64,000 bases of DNA from Clostridia bacterium (GCA_017456605.1 JAFTJA010000003.1:21137-85136), one strand, 5' to 3'; positions 52,471-61,004 are shown, counted from the stretch's first letter. Notes: generated by a model not told the origin, from the sequence alone. Program-made: numbers and translations.

Positions 52471-53565
52471 ATGATCGATGATATGACTCAAATGTTAGAT
52501 TTAGGAATGTTTTCTGAATTTGAAAAAACAATAATGCAAGAAAATAAAATAGAGTTTAGTAAGGCTATAGGAAAAATGCTTAAAGCAAGTCGAAGTGCAG
52601 CAAAACTGACCAAATGTTATTATTGTGATAATGAAATTACAAGTTTTTGCAATTCACATTCTGTACCAGCTTTTTGTTTGAAAAACATATCTGTGGATGG
52701 GAAATTAGGCACATTAAATTCCTTAATTGAATTTCCTTTAGTGGATAACGATAAAGGTGTAAAGCAGGCCGGTACATTTCAATTAATATGTAGGGACTGT
52801 GATAGTAAAATTTTCTCTGATTACGAAAATCCAGAAAATTATGATAAAGTTCCTACTTCAAAAATGATAGCACAAATTGCATTGAAGAATAATTTAAAAT
52901 TTATTAGCAAGAGGCTTATTGAAACTGAAATGTATAATTACATGTCACAAAATCAAAATTTTCCAGAACACTTAAAAATGGCAAAGCAATATGTAACTGA
53001 TTTGGATTTAAAAGAATATATAGATGGATTTAAAAAAGCGAAGCGAGCCATAGAAAAGGGATGGGATGACCAATACTATTTATGTTACTATAAAAAGTTA
53101 GATTATGTTGTTCCTATTGCGTTTCAATCATGTATATCATTAACTGTTGGTTTTGATGGGGAAATTATTAATGATGTATATAATCCCTCGCCGAAATATG
53201 TTATTAAACCTATTCATATTTGCATATTACCTTTGGAAAATGAATCTGTGATAATGATGTTTGTTGACAATGGTGATACCCGTTATCGTAAGTTTTATAA
53301 AACATTTAATTCTCTAGAATTAGAAGAACAATTACTCACATTAGTATATATAATGTTTGCATATTCAGAAGAGGTTTATTTTTCACCAAACATACATAAA
53401 AAGGCAAAGGAAAGTTCTGCATTAATAAATACGAGTCAGTTAGGTCAAGATATCGTTTCTCTAACCCCTAAGTTTAATCCATTGGAAATGTTGAAGAAAA
53501 ATTTTGATTTATCACAAAGAAAGAGAATCCCCAATTTTCTACAACAAGAATATAAAATAAGATAA
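52471..53565 (+). CDS. HNH/zinc-ribbon-like protein of unknown function
   Basis: A 364-residue protein with a probable zinc site: Cys49-x2-Cys52, then 'SFCNSHSVPAF' (His63) and later 'LICRDCDSKIFSDYENP' (Cys107-x2-Cys110). The S-H-x-x-P after the first Cys pair and the second Cys pair recall HNH-endonuclease-like treble clefs, but a full HNH triad is not proved. The remaining 250 residues match nothing I know. It follows the HEPN-like gene closely and is probably in one transcript with it. ATG 52471 has AGGTGA before it; ATG 52453 does not. Confidence 0.5.
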   Translation: MIDDMTQMLDLGMFSEFEKTIMQENKIEFSKAIGKMLKASRSAAKLTKCYYCDNEITSFCNSHSVPAFCLKNISVDGKLGTLNSLIEFPLVDNDKGVKQAGTFQLICRDCDSKIFSDYENPENYDKVPTSKMIAQIALKNNLKFISKRLIETEMYNYMSQNQNFPEHLKMAKQYVTDLDLKEYIDGFKKAKRAIEKGWDDQYYLCYYKKLDYVVPIAFQSCISLTVGFDGEIINDVYNPSPKYVIKPIHICILPLENESVIMMFVDNGDTRYRKFYKTFNSLELEEQLLTLVYIMFAYSEEVYFSPNIHKKAKESSALINTSQLGQDIVSLTPKFNPLEMLKKNFDLSQRKRIPNFLQQEYKIR

Positions 53566-53627
53566 TAAATAATGGAGTCGTATCAGAAATGGTACGGCTT
53601 TTTTGTTTGCAAAAAGGAGGTCATAAA

Positions 53628-53924
53628 ATGCAAAAACTGAAAGGTAAATTTACAACTATACTCAATAAAATTATTACGGATAAGAACATCACTGGGAATG
53701 AATTTAAGATACTGTGTTATCTCTGTATGAGGTCGGGTGATGACAACGTCTGCTTCCCTTCACTTGATACTATACATCAGGATACAGGCATTGGTTTATC
53801 AACTGTTAAAAATACGATACCCAAGTTGGTCGAGTCAGGTTACATAATCAAAGTTAATCGCAAAAAGAGTAACGGATGTTCCACATCTAATCTCTATCGA
53901 TTGACCAACAAAGTGCTTGAATAA
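53628..53924 (+). CDS. Small helix-turn-helix protein
   Basis: A 98-residue winged-helix protein: 'LNKIITDKNITGNEFKILCYLCMRSGDDNVCFPSLDTIHQDTGIGLSTVKNTIPKLVESGYIIKVNRKKSNGCSTSNLYRLTNKV'. The pattern is that of the helix-turn-helix_36-like domain found in plasmid and phage replication proteins and in regulators of mobile elements. AGGAGG is placed seven bases before ATG 53628. Its position before an inverted-repeat region and mob genes suggests control of replication or mobilization. Confidence 0.7.
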   Translation: MQKLKGKFTTILNKIITDKNITGNEFKILCYLCMRSGDDNVCFPSLDTIHQDTGIGLSTVKNTIPKLVESGYIIKVNRKKSNGCSTSNLYRLTNKVLE

Positions 53925-53993
53925 ATGGTAGTTGTTTTTTTACTTAGGTGGTGTAAAAAACAGCTACAAATAATACTAAGTTAATAATAACAT

Positions 53994-54102
53994 AGGGATA
54001 TTGGATAAGAATAATATAAGCAATAAAATAGTGTGATGATTTAATTGATTAGCTTCTCTTATAGGGAAATGCGAATCAATTATTTTTTTATTCCAATATC
54101 CC
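53994..54102. repeat. Nested inverted repeats before the mobilization genes
   Basis: A perfect 12-bp inverted repeat AGGGATATTGGA (53994-54005) / TCCAATATCCCT (54091-54102) encloses a second one, TAATTGATT (54042-54050) / AATCAATTA (54073-54081). The whole can extrude as a cruciform. An imperfect hairpin (GTAG...CTAC, 53928-53967) lies just upstream. Confidence 0.6.
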
Positions 54103-54108
54103 TCAAAA

Positions 54109-54240
54109 TTATCGGGCACGAGAATTTGAGTTTTTCCCAGACTTGGTCTGGGGCAAGCATAGCGTCCGGCTGTCCGCCTGACGCGTTGTGCCGCCCTGAC
54201 GGCACACTATTCGGGCAGAAGCCCAGACCCACTTTAAAGA
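54109..54240 (+). other. Candidate origin of transfer (oriT) region
   Basis: A GC-richer patch in an AT-rich region, directly before the mobC and relaxase genes. It holds hairpins CCCAGAC/GTCTGGG (54136-54152), GCGTC/GACGC (about 54162-54184) and GTGCCG/CGGCAC (54188-54205), and a repeat of CCCAGAC near 54222. MOBP relaxases usually nick next to such hairpins close to their own genes. The nick site itself is not identified. An open frame across it (54045-54254) is not gene-like. Confidence 0.5.
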
Positions 54241-54254
54241 AGGAGGTAATATGA

Positions 54255-54569
54255 ATGTCAAAAAGAAAAAGAGATAAGACATTAACAATACGAGTTACGG
54301 AGAAAGAAAAACAATATATTCAAAAACGTGCAGACAAAGCAGATCTAAGTGTTTCAGATTATATGGTCAGACTTTCCAACGAAACGCCTATCTATATTCC
54401 CGTAAATATGCAACCTTTTTTATTAGAACTTAAGCGCATAGGTAACAACATTAATCAGCTCACGCAAAAGGTTAATGCAAAGGTGTTTTACTCGTATAAT
54501 TTCGAAGAATTTATCAGTGCGATTAATAAATTAAATGATCACATTGGAGAGATTGCGAGGCGAGATTAA
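54255..54569 (+). CDS. MobC-like ribbon-helix-helix mobilization protein
   Basis: A 104-residue basic protein: 'TLTIRVTEKEKQYIQKRADKADLSVSDYMVRLSN' is a ribbon-helix-helix DNA-binding unit and 'LLELKRIGNNINQLTQKVNA' the typical MobC block. It should bind oriT and help the relaxase. AGGAGG lies eight bases before ATG 54255, and its stop overlaps the relaxase start by one base (TAATG). Confidence 0.85.
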   Translation: MSKRKRDKTLTIRVTEKEKQYIQKRADKADLSVSDYMVRLSNETPIYIPVNMQPFLLELKRIGNNINQLTQKVNAKVFYSYNFEEFISAINKLNDHIGEIARRD

Positions 54570-56110
54570 TGGCAACAGTAAATGTAATTCCTGAAGCGAA
54601 ACAAAGTCCAAGTGCAATGCGTGGTCTCATCAATTATTGCCTGAGGAAAGAGAAAACGTTTGATGTGAATTCAGGCAGAAAATTAATCACCGGAATTAAT
54701 TGTATTGGCGAAAATGCCTATGCAGAATTTATGACAACAAAAGCAGTTTATCATAAAGAAACCGGTATGAATTTCTATCATTTTTCTCAATCGTTTTCAC
54801 CTGAAGAAAAAATTACACCTGAGCAAGTACACGAGGTTGGAATTGAGTTTGCAAAACGAGCTTGGCCGGGACATGAAGTTTTAGTTTGTACACATGTGGA
54901 CGAGCCACATTTACACTCCAATTTTGTTGTTAATTCTGTGAATTTTGAGAATGGTTCTAAGATACATTTTACTCCAAATTCCCTAAAGGTTTTAAGAGAT
55001 ATAAGTGATGAAATTTGTATCAGTCATGGCTTCTCAGTGCTACCACCTTATCAAAAAGGTGGCAGAAGTATTTCAACAAGAGAATATCGTGCTGCGGAGA
55101 AAGGTCAAAGCTGGAAATTCAGACTTATGAGTGATATTCAAGATGCTATGAAATGTAGCGGTAATCGAAATCAATTTACAAAAGAAATGGCAAAACGAGG
55201 ATACCAAATGAGGTGGACGGATGAGAGAAAATATATCACTTTCACTTGTCCAAACGGAAAACTGTGCAGAGATATTAAACTGCACGATGATAAATTTTTA
55301 AAGGAGATGATTGAAAATGAATTCAAGATACGAGAACAACTCACAAAAGAACTTCTCGATGGAAGAATTAATCAAGAGGAACTCTTCAAATTTGGAAGAA
55401 CTCGCACAACAGACTTATCAAGTGGAGATATGCTCCATACCGAAGAAACAGAGGTCAATCGAGATACAACTAATGAAGGATATGGTAGAATTTCAACCGA
55501 AGCTGTACGAAATGATAACGGCATTGGCAACGAACGATATGATAGCCGAGAATCAAGCAGACTTAATGAATCAACTACTACAGGAGCTAGCCAAGATGAC
55601 AAACTATATTCAGAACAAACATACGGAGACGGTGAAGGATGTGGAGAATGTTTTGAAACAGGATGGGAAACTGAGAGAGAATTTTATTTCAGAGTTCTCC
55701 TCGGAGATAAGAACCAACTTAGAAGCCTTGGAGGAAGCGACAGATATGCTGAAAAAGCATCTATTGAAGTTCCTGGCGATTACGATAGGAGCAACAACGT
55801 TCTTCTCGACGCTGGTGTCGGTACTCTTACAGCTGTGGCTTCGTTGATGGATAAAGACCAAGACGATGATCCAAAAGAGAAGAAAAAGAAACTCGATGAC
55901 AAGGATGCCGGTTCAAATGTTGGGTTTGCATTAGGTGGTGCCATTGGTCTTGCGGCTGCACTTATAGCAAAGAGCCAAAAGCAAGACGAGGACATAATCG
56001 AAACCCCGACAGAAGAACCTGATGAAGCAGAAGAAATTGACATTGATACATACGAAGAAAGCGAGGATTTATATGAAGATGAAGATGAAGGGTTCAAGTT
56101 GGAGATGTAG
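54569..56110 (+). CDS. MOBP-type relaxase/mobilization nuclease
   Basis: A 513-residue relaxase. Tyr23 in 'LINYCLRKEK' is the candidate nicking residue, and the metal site is 'THVDEPHLHSNFVVNSV' (His109, Asp111, His114, His116). Residues 1-260 form the nuclease part. The C-terminal 250 residues are acidic and of low complexity, and part of them is overprinted by a second gene (55317-55847). It starts DNA transfer by nicking oriT. No coupling protein or T4SS is in the window, so the element would be mobilized by others. Confidence 0.88.
   Translation: MATVNVIPEAKQSPSAMRGLINYCLRKEKTFDVNSGRKLITGINCIGENAYAEFMTTKAVYHKETGMNFYHFSQSFSPEEKITPEQVHEVGIEFAKRAWPGHEVLVCTHVDEPHLHSNFVVNSVNFENGSKIHFTPNSLKVLRDISDEICISHGFSVLPPYQKGGRSISTREYRAAEKGQSWKFRLMSDIQDAMKCSGNRNQFTKEMAKRGYQMRWTDERKYITFTCPNGKLCRDIKLHDDKFLKEMIENEFKIREQLTKELLDGRINQEELFKFGRTRTTDLSSGDMLHTEETEVNRDTTNEGYGRISTEAVRNDNGIGNERYDSRESSRLNESTTTGASQDDKLYSEQTYGDGEGCGECFETGWETEREFYFRVLLGDKNQLRSLGGSDRYAEKASIEVPGDYDRSNNVLLDAGVGTLTAVASLMDKDQDDDPKEKKKKLDDKDAGSNVGFALGGAIGLAAALIAKSQKQDEDIIETPTEEPDEAEEIDIDTYEESEDLYEDEDEGFKLEM
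55317..55847 (+). CDS. MobB-like membrane protein embedded in the relaxase gene
   Basis: A 176-residue protein in a different frame, wholly inside the relaxase gene. AAAGGAG lies ten bases before ATG 55317. The product looks real: a helical coiled-coil part ('ENQADLMNQLLQELAKMTNYIQNKHTETVKDVENVLKQ', 'EEATDMLKKHLLKF') and a C-terminal membrane helix ('FLAITIGATTFFSTLVSVLLQLWL'). In ColE1-type and RSF1010 plasmids mobB also lies within mobA in another frame and encodes a protein that stabilises relaxase at the membrane. Homology to them is not shown, the role is inferred. Confidence 0.7.
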   Translation: MNSRYENNSQKNFSMEELIKRNSSNLEELAQQTYQVEICSIPKKQRSIEIQLMKDMVEFQPKLYEMITALATNDMIAENQADLMNQLLQELAKMTNYIQNKHTETVKDVENVLKQDGKLRENFISEFSSEIRTNLEALEEATDMLKKHLLKFLAITIGATTFFSTLVSVLLQLWLR

Positions 56111-56187
56111 TGACATTAAGTAGATATATTAAGATCTATACCCACAATAGCATAGCTGTTAAAGTGCATGTACTCGTCTCACCCAGA

Positions 56188-56231
56188 AGAAGGTACAACT
56201 ACCACCGGTAGCAGTACCTTCTTTTTTTTGA
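56188..56231 (+). terminator. Terminator of the mobilization module
   Basis: The arms AGAAGGTAC and GTACCTTCT enclose a smaller CTACC/GGTAG stem and are followed by eight T. Confidence 0.85.
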
Positions 56232-56278
56232 CAGAATCGAACATTGTCATTTCTTCTGCGTTTAATTAGCGTTACATC

Positions 56279-56307
56279 TTGTCGAAAAAATAAAAATATG
56301 ATATAAT
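56279..56307 (+). promoter_or_regulatory. Promoter of the PD-(D/E)XK-like gene
   Basis: TTGTCG (56279-56284) and TATAAT (56302-56307) are spaced by 17 bases, 64 bases before the start codon. Confidence 0.6.
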
Positions 56308-56370
56308 TTAAAAACAAATTTTCCATATATTTGTTACGACATTAATAACTCGAAGATAAGGAGAAGCATT

Positions 56371-57426
56371 ATGAAACATGAGTTTAGTTTATCGCGAGGT
56401 CAGCTTAAAGGATATCTCTTTGAAATTGTTATTTTAGAACTTTTGTTAAAAAATAATTTTAATGAAATACATGTTGCGTCTGAACCCCGTGACAGAGTGC
56501 GTGAAAACAGAAAGGGTTTTATCGAATTGAAAGGACGTGGCTGTTGGCACCAAATCGATTGTCCGTGTGACTATAATCAACTTATTCCTTTCTCTTATCC
56601 CCTACGGCTTCTAGGGGAAGTCAAATTTTATAAAACACCTTTGGAAAAGAAATATATACGTGAATACATAGGAGTAATAAGAGATATTCAGGAAAATTAT
56701 TTTGTTACAGACGGCATTGATGAAAGAGATATTTATCCAAGGAAAATGGAAATTGGTGCATATTTCTCGGCCAACGGTTTTCAAGCAGAAGCAGAGAAAC
56801 TGGCCTACGCTCATGGAATTAAAACTATTTCATATGCAAATAATCATTTAGTTGATCATATCAAGAACTTAATTGAGGAACTTGAAGAGAATTTCCTGTC
56901 GGTAAAGTGTATGAAAGACGATTCTTGGAGCAATTTTAAACAAGAATTTATTCGGGCGATTCGTTATGGAGCAAATTACAACACTGTACGTTATTATGAT
57001 TATTTAAGAGACGGTTACATAACGGTTATTAATGAAATTCATAATGCACTTGTTGAAATACATTCTAGTTTTATTGCGACTACAGCAACAGGGGTGTTTC
57101 TTCACTTTGTTGGTAATGAGATTTTCCCAGAAGAATTATTTAGGGAATCAGACAATGGTAATTGTCGTGTGTATTATAATCAAAATGATAATGGAATTAA
57201 ATACTTTTGGCTAGAAATTAGCGGAGATAATCGCCGAAGAAGGTTTTATTTCACGCCACCCGAATCATTAGATGTTGCTTCGATTTATGGTGGGGAAATT
57301 GTTTTAAATGAAAAAGAAAGGCTTTTTCGAGTATTAAACATCAATATTAGATTAAACGGAATTACTAGAAACTTAACACTGCATCTTGATATAGATTGGT
57401 TAGACTCAGTTCGCAACCACGAATAA
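56371..57426 (+). CDS. PD-(D/E)XK nuclease-like (Mrr-type) protein
   Basis: A 351-residue protein. The N-terminus has 'LKGYLFEIVILELLLKNNF' (Glu18), then 'GCWHQIDCPCDY' (Asp63) and 'RLLGEVKFYKTPLEKKYIREYIGVIRDI' (Glu83-Val-Lys85), the E...D...ExK layout of restriction endonuclease-like folds, with 'GR..HQID' recalling Mrr. The C-terminal half (about 200-351) is of unknown fold and could sense DNA or a signal. No methyltransferase is near, so it may act on modified or foreign DNA. It follows a promoter and a terminator, so it starts a new transcription unit. Confidence 0.6.
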   Translation: MKHEFSLSRGQLKGYLFEIVILELLLKNNFNEIHVASEPRDRVRENRKGFIELKGRGCWHQIDCPCDYNQLIPFSYPLRLLGEVKFYKTPLEKKYIREYIGVIRDIQENYFVTDGIDERDIYPRKMEIGAYFSANGFQAEAEKLAYAHGIKTISYANNHLVDHIKNLIEELEENFLSVKCMKDDSWSNFKQEFIRAIRYGANYNTVRYYDYLRDGYITVINEIHNALVEIHSSFIATTATGVFLHFVGNEIFPEELFRESDNGNCRVYYNQNDNGIKYFWLEISGDNRRRRFYFTPPESLDVASIYGGEIVLNEKERLFRVLNINIRLNGITRNLTLHLDIDWLDSVRNHE

Positions 57427-57483
57427 TACTATTTTAAAATAGAATTCTGCAAATGAGTATTAGTAGCACTAAGGAGTATGAAT

Positions 57484-58233
57484 ATGAAGGAAATACAAAT
57501 TAACTCAATTGATTGTATGATAAGACAGATTAAAAAAATTAAGGATATGTATGGAAATCAACCTATATGGTTTAGAGGACAGCGAGAAAGCAATTGGGGT
57601 TTAGTACCATCCATACAAAGAGACGGGTTGGCCAAGAACGAAACATATATTACTAATGATTTTTATATACATGTAAACCAAATTGAACCACACGCTCCTA
57701 ATAAAATGAACTATGCTGCATGGATGTCATTGATGCAACATTATGGTCTACCAACTAGAATTTTAGATTGGAGCAATTCTCCAATAATAGCGGCTTACTT
57801 TGCCTTAGAAAAGAAAAGAGAAGAAAATAACGATTCATGTATATGGGTATTAATTCCACGTAATGTAAATAAGCAGGAAGGTTTTGGAAGCTGTGTATAT
57901 CCAATAGATGCTTTCACGGCACAGCAAATGTTGCTTCCTGCATTTAAATCCAATGCCAAAATTGATGATAAATTTAAAGATAAGGTTATTGCCTGTCACT
58001 CGGTTGAGCATAACCTAAGAATGTATTCACAACAGTCGTCGTTTACCGTGCACAATTCCCTAAGAAGACTAGAAGATATATGCGATGAAGAAACGTTGTT
58101 TAAATTTGTTATTCCATGTAAGTACAAGCAAGAAATATATGAAAGTATAAATATCCTAGGAATTTCAAGACATTTTATTTATCCTGATATGGAACATGTT
58201 TCAAAAGATATTATAGAAAAATATAAGAAATAA
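57484..58233 (+). CDS. FRG-domain protein
   Basis: A 249-residue protein with the motif 'IWFRGQRESNWGLVPSIQR' (Phe30-Arg31-Gly32), followed by 'MSLMQHYGLPTRILDWSNSPIIAAYFALE', which is typical of FRG domains. The family is widespread in phage and defence-related loci, and the biochemical role is unknown; a link to ADP-ribosylation folds has been proposed. ATG 57484 is seven bases after AAGGAG. It follows the nuclease-like gene by 57 bases and is probably co-transcribed. Confidence 0.8.
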   Translation: MKEIQINSIDCMIRQIKKIKDMYGNQPIWFRGQRESNWGLVPSIQRDGLAKNETYITNDFYIHVNQIEPHAPNKMNYAAWMSLMQHYGLPTRILDWSNSPIIAAYFALEKKREENNDSCIWVLIPRNVNKQEGFGSCVYPIDAFTAQQMLLPAFKSNAKIDDKFKDKVIACHSVEHNLRMYSQQSSFTVHNSLRRLEDICDEETLFKFVIPCKYKQEIYESINILGISRHFIYPDMEHVSKDIIEKYKK

Positions 58234-58268
58234 AATTTACAAGCAATTATTTTATTGATACTCTTAGA

Positions 58269-58291
58269 TTTGTATAATGTTATTATACAAA
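58269..58291. promoter_or_regulatory. Perfect 10-bp inverted repeat, operator-like
   Basis: TTTGTATAAT (58269-58278) and ATTATACAAA (58282-58291) face each other across three bases, and the left arm includes a TATAAT box. It lies 57 bases before the next gene, so it could be an operator. Confidence 0.5.
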
Positions 58292-58347
58292 CCATAATAA
58301 CAAACTAAATATAGAAAAAGTTTTCAAATGTAAAGAGGTGAAAAAAT

Positions 58348-59451
58348 ATGATATTTACAGTAAATACAAGTGGATACTTGCTATACCCTGTTGCTAAATC
58401 AGCCTTTGAAATGTCTGATGAAGATGTTTATAACATGATAAATTATGAGTTCTCTGTTATGTTGAAACGACTTGAAGAAAAAGGTGTAAAATATGACACT
58501 TTAAAACGTGCATTAATACCCAATCAAGATAAAGATAATAATGAAGTATGTTTAGTCTTCGACTCCACTCTAATAGATTCATCGTTCTATGGATATACAA
58601 TATTTAATGAAATAATACCACTTATAGATAAAAAAAGCACCTACAGTATATTAGCAGGAGACTATATTGACATTATAAATAATGTTCAGAATTCACAACA
58701 GTATTTATATGACGCATTAAAAGAAATGATTATTGAATGTAACAATTCTGTTTACCAACATAGCAGTCAATATTATTTAATCTTTTTTAATAGTATAACC
58801 GATAATCAACTATTAGCAATTACATCCAAATTACAAAAATTTAAATGGTTTCATGGGTATATGTTATTAAACTCAAATTCACGTTTTAAAACGTACCTAT
58901 CATGCATTTTATGTCATATTTGTATAAAAACGAAAAACACAGTTATTATTAGTCATCCCTCTGACTACGATGATAACGAAAATATAAATATGGCCGGTTA
59001 TCCATTCGAAGAAAGTGGGTTTAAGTTAGTAAGTATAAATGATGACAGTTTCGGGCCTTTTTTAAGTTATAAAATAGAATCAATTGTTCCTGACAAAGAT
59101 GATATTAGTTTTTCATTTAATGCTTTATTCAAAAAATTTGATTCTACGGAAAAACTTCACTTAAATATTTCGGATGATAAATGGGGATATTTAAATGGTG
59201 ATTCGAAGGGCAAAGGTGGAATTATAAAATCATTTGAATTTGGTGATATCAGTAAGGATGATTTTAGAAATATTATATTTAAACAAATTTGCAGTAATTA
59301 TATATATAATTTAAGAACAAACGAGCATGGCGACCGCCTGTTTAACGTCTGCATTGAATTGCCAACAAAAAATGGTAATATCAGAAAAACAACAGTGGCT
59401 CTTAAATATAATCCCCATTTAGGTGAAGTTTCCGTAGTTACAATTACATAA
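58348..59451 (+). CDS. Hypothetical protein of the accessory island
   Basis: A 367-residue protein rich in Ile, Asn and Ser. No signal peptide, membrane helix or known motif is seen. 'VIISHPSDYDDNENINMAGYPFEESGFKL' and 'KWGYLNGDSKGKGGIIKSFEFGDIS' are notable but not diagnostic. AAAGAGGTG precedes ATG 58348. It may form a unit with the nuclease-like and FRG genes, or stand alone because of the operator-like repeat in front of it. Confidence 0.55.
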   Translation: MIFTVNTSGYLLYPVAKSAFEMSDEDVYNMINYEFSVMLKRLEEKGVKYDTLKRALIPNQDKDNNEVCLVFDSTLIDSSFYGYTIFNEIIPLIDKKSTYSILAGDYIDIINNVQNSQQYLYDALKEMIIECNNSVYQHSSQYYLIFFNSITDNQLLAITSKLQKFKWFHGYMLLNSNSRFKTYLSCILCHICIKTKNTVIISHPSDYDDNENINMAGYPFEESGFKLVSINDDSFGPFLSYKIESIVPDKDDISFSFNALFKKFDSTEKLHLNISDDKWGYLNGDSKGKGGIIKSFEFGDISKDDFRNIIFKQICSNYIYNLRTNEHGDRLFNVCIELPTKNGNIRKTTVALKYNPHLGEVSVVTIT

Positions 59452-59530
59452 TAATCAAAAAAATTTTCGCAAAATTATATTTTTATTTATCTCCAAAATA
59501 TAATTTTGTTTAAATATACAAAAACACAAG

Positions 59531-59570
59531 AAAAAGCACTTGCATTAATTATCTGTAAGTGCTTTATATA
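59531..59570. terminator. Bidirectional terminator between convergent accessory genes
   Basis: The arms AAAAGCACTTGCA and TGTAAGTGCTTT enclose an eight-base loop and have A/T runs on both sides. Confidence 0.75.
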
Positions 59571-59595
59571 TCATATTGATAACTGCCATAAAATG

Positions 59596-60366
59596 TCAAT
59601 ATATAAAATAAGTATTCACAAGATAACAACGAGCTACTTCATATCGATATTGACTAGCATGATTTGAGTAATCTCCTCCCTTAAACTCTATGCGAATTTC
59701 GTTATAATTCGATATGTCTATATCAAAATCTATTGGATGTACTCCTCTGCAAACTTTTTCTGTATAGAAAATCACTTCTTCATCTCCATATATCCTTATC
59801 CAACCACAATTTTCTGCGTTTTTAAATCTATCACGTGTGATTACTCTTCCGGTAAAACGTGTATATTTTCCATCATTTTGATACACTGCACTACCATCAT
59901 AGTTAATTAAAAAGTCACTGCTGTCCATATGAGCATAACCAATATATGTATTTCCCTCATTATCAGTTATTTCATCATTCTCATATTCCATACCATCAGA
60001 ATAAAAAGTTTCAACATCCAATATAGATATTTTTTCTTTCTTTATTTCTTTGTTCGCAATTGATGTTTCAGTACCATTCGTGTTGCCTGTATTATTAGCA
60101 TTCTCGTAATTATTAACATCATTAGTTTCATCGACATCATCTTGATTTACTGTAGTACCAACAGGTGGATCAATAGGCGGATTATTTTCGAAGTTAGTAT
60201 TTCCTATATTATTCGCACTAAATTCCCAAATAGCATTTGTTGCTAGAGCAACTAAAATAGTAGCAACAACTGTACAAATGGCTCTTTTAAATCCCTTCTG
60301 GCTATACTCCATCGCAGTTAGTAATATCCCCGCTATTGTTAATATTGCTATAATTATTATTTTCAT
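59596..60366 (-). CDS. Membrane protein with outer NPCBM-like domain
   Basis: A 256-residue protein. Two hydrophobic helices (about 2-22 and 28-52) are followed by an Asn/Thr-rich linker (about 53-110) and an NPCBM-like beta-sandwich (about 113-256) with 'DNEGNTYIGYAHMD', 'YTRFTGRVITRDRFKNAENCGWIRIYGDEEVIFYTE' and 'FDIDISNYNEIRIEFKGG'. NPCBM domains bind carbohydrate or modify surface sensing. ATG 60366 lies eight bases after AAAGGAG. It is the third gene of a three-gene minus-strand operon. Confidence 0.65.
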   Translation of the reverse strand: MKIIIIAILTIAGILLTAMEYSQKGFKRAICTVVATILVALATNAIWEFSANNIGNTNFENNPPIDPPVGTTVNQDDVDETNDVNNYENANNTGNTNGTETSIANKEIKKEKISILDVETFYSDGMEYENDEITDNEGNTYIGYAHMDSSDFLINYDGSAVYQNDGKYTRFTGRVITRDRFKNAENCGWIRIYGDEEVIFYTEKVCRGVHPIDFDIDISNYNEIRIEFKGGDYSNHASQYRYEVARCYLVNTYFIY

Positions 60367-60385
60367 TAACAACTCTCCTTTAAAT

Positions 60386-61000
60386 CTATTGTGTTTTCCT
60401 ACTCCTTTTAAAATTATGTGTTTTTAATATCTTACATATTTGTTGTTCCGATAATCCAGGTTTAATCCAAATGCTTCTTTTTTTGTAAAAAAAGCACTTG
60501 CAACCACATAATTTTAATAAAGGTTGTATTTCTTCTCGGCTAGTACCAAATATTCTTTCTATTTCTTCCGTTAATATATAATCATGAGTAGTCAACTCGG
60601 CATCAATCTTTTTCATATTCTGTTCTATTTTAAACCATGAAGAATTTTCATCAACAGATTTAACTTTTTTATCCTTAATATCTTTGATTTTTTTATGTAT
60701 CAAACATACCATAGCAATAATTATTTCACTTGGCAATGTTTGAAGCAGTCCTGACTTAATTTGCATAACAATATCAGGATCGCAAAAGAATTTAGATACT
60801 TGTTCTACGATTTCCTTTAGTAACTGTAGGTCAAACTCATGACGTTCATACCAAAAATAGGTTTCATATAATTCCAAAGCAACTAAATCTTTGAAATCCT
60901 TTTTTGTTATTAGCTGAGCAAAATCGTTTCCATCATGCGAAATATAATTATACCCTCGTTCAGCCACCTCTTTAAGAATATAATCAATGTTATTTCCCAT
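60386..61000 (-). CDS. Hypothetical protein, middle gene of the PPDK-like operon
   Basis: A 204-residue, largely helical cytoplasmic protein. The C-terminal part 'LTTHDYILTEEIERIFGTSREEIQPLLKLCGCKCFFYKKRSIWIKPGLSEQQICKILKTH' resembles a small winged-helix or DNA-binding module, but this is not certain. It starts four bases after the PPDK-like gene and ends 19 bases before the NPCBM-like gene, so the three are one operon. Confidence 0.6.
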   Translation of the reverse strand: MGNNIDYILKEVAERGYNYISHDGNDFAQLITKKDFKDLVALELYETYFWYERHEFDLQLLKEIVEQVSKFFCDPDIVMQIKSGLLQTLPSEIIIAMVCLIHKKIKDIKDKKVKSVDENSSWFKIEQNMKKIDAELTTHDYILTEEIERIFGTSREEIQPLLKLCGCKCFFYKKRSIWIKPGLSEQQICKILKTHNFKRSRKTQ

Positions 61001-61004
61001 ATTT

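Noticed and set aside
54045..54254. A 69-residue open frame
   Set aside because: It spans the hairpin-rich oriT-like region and has neither a ribosome site nor protein-like composition.
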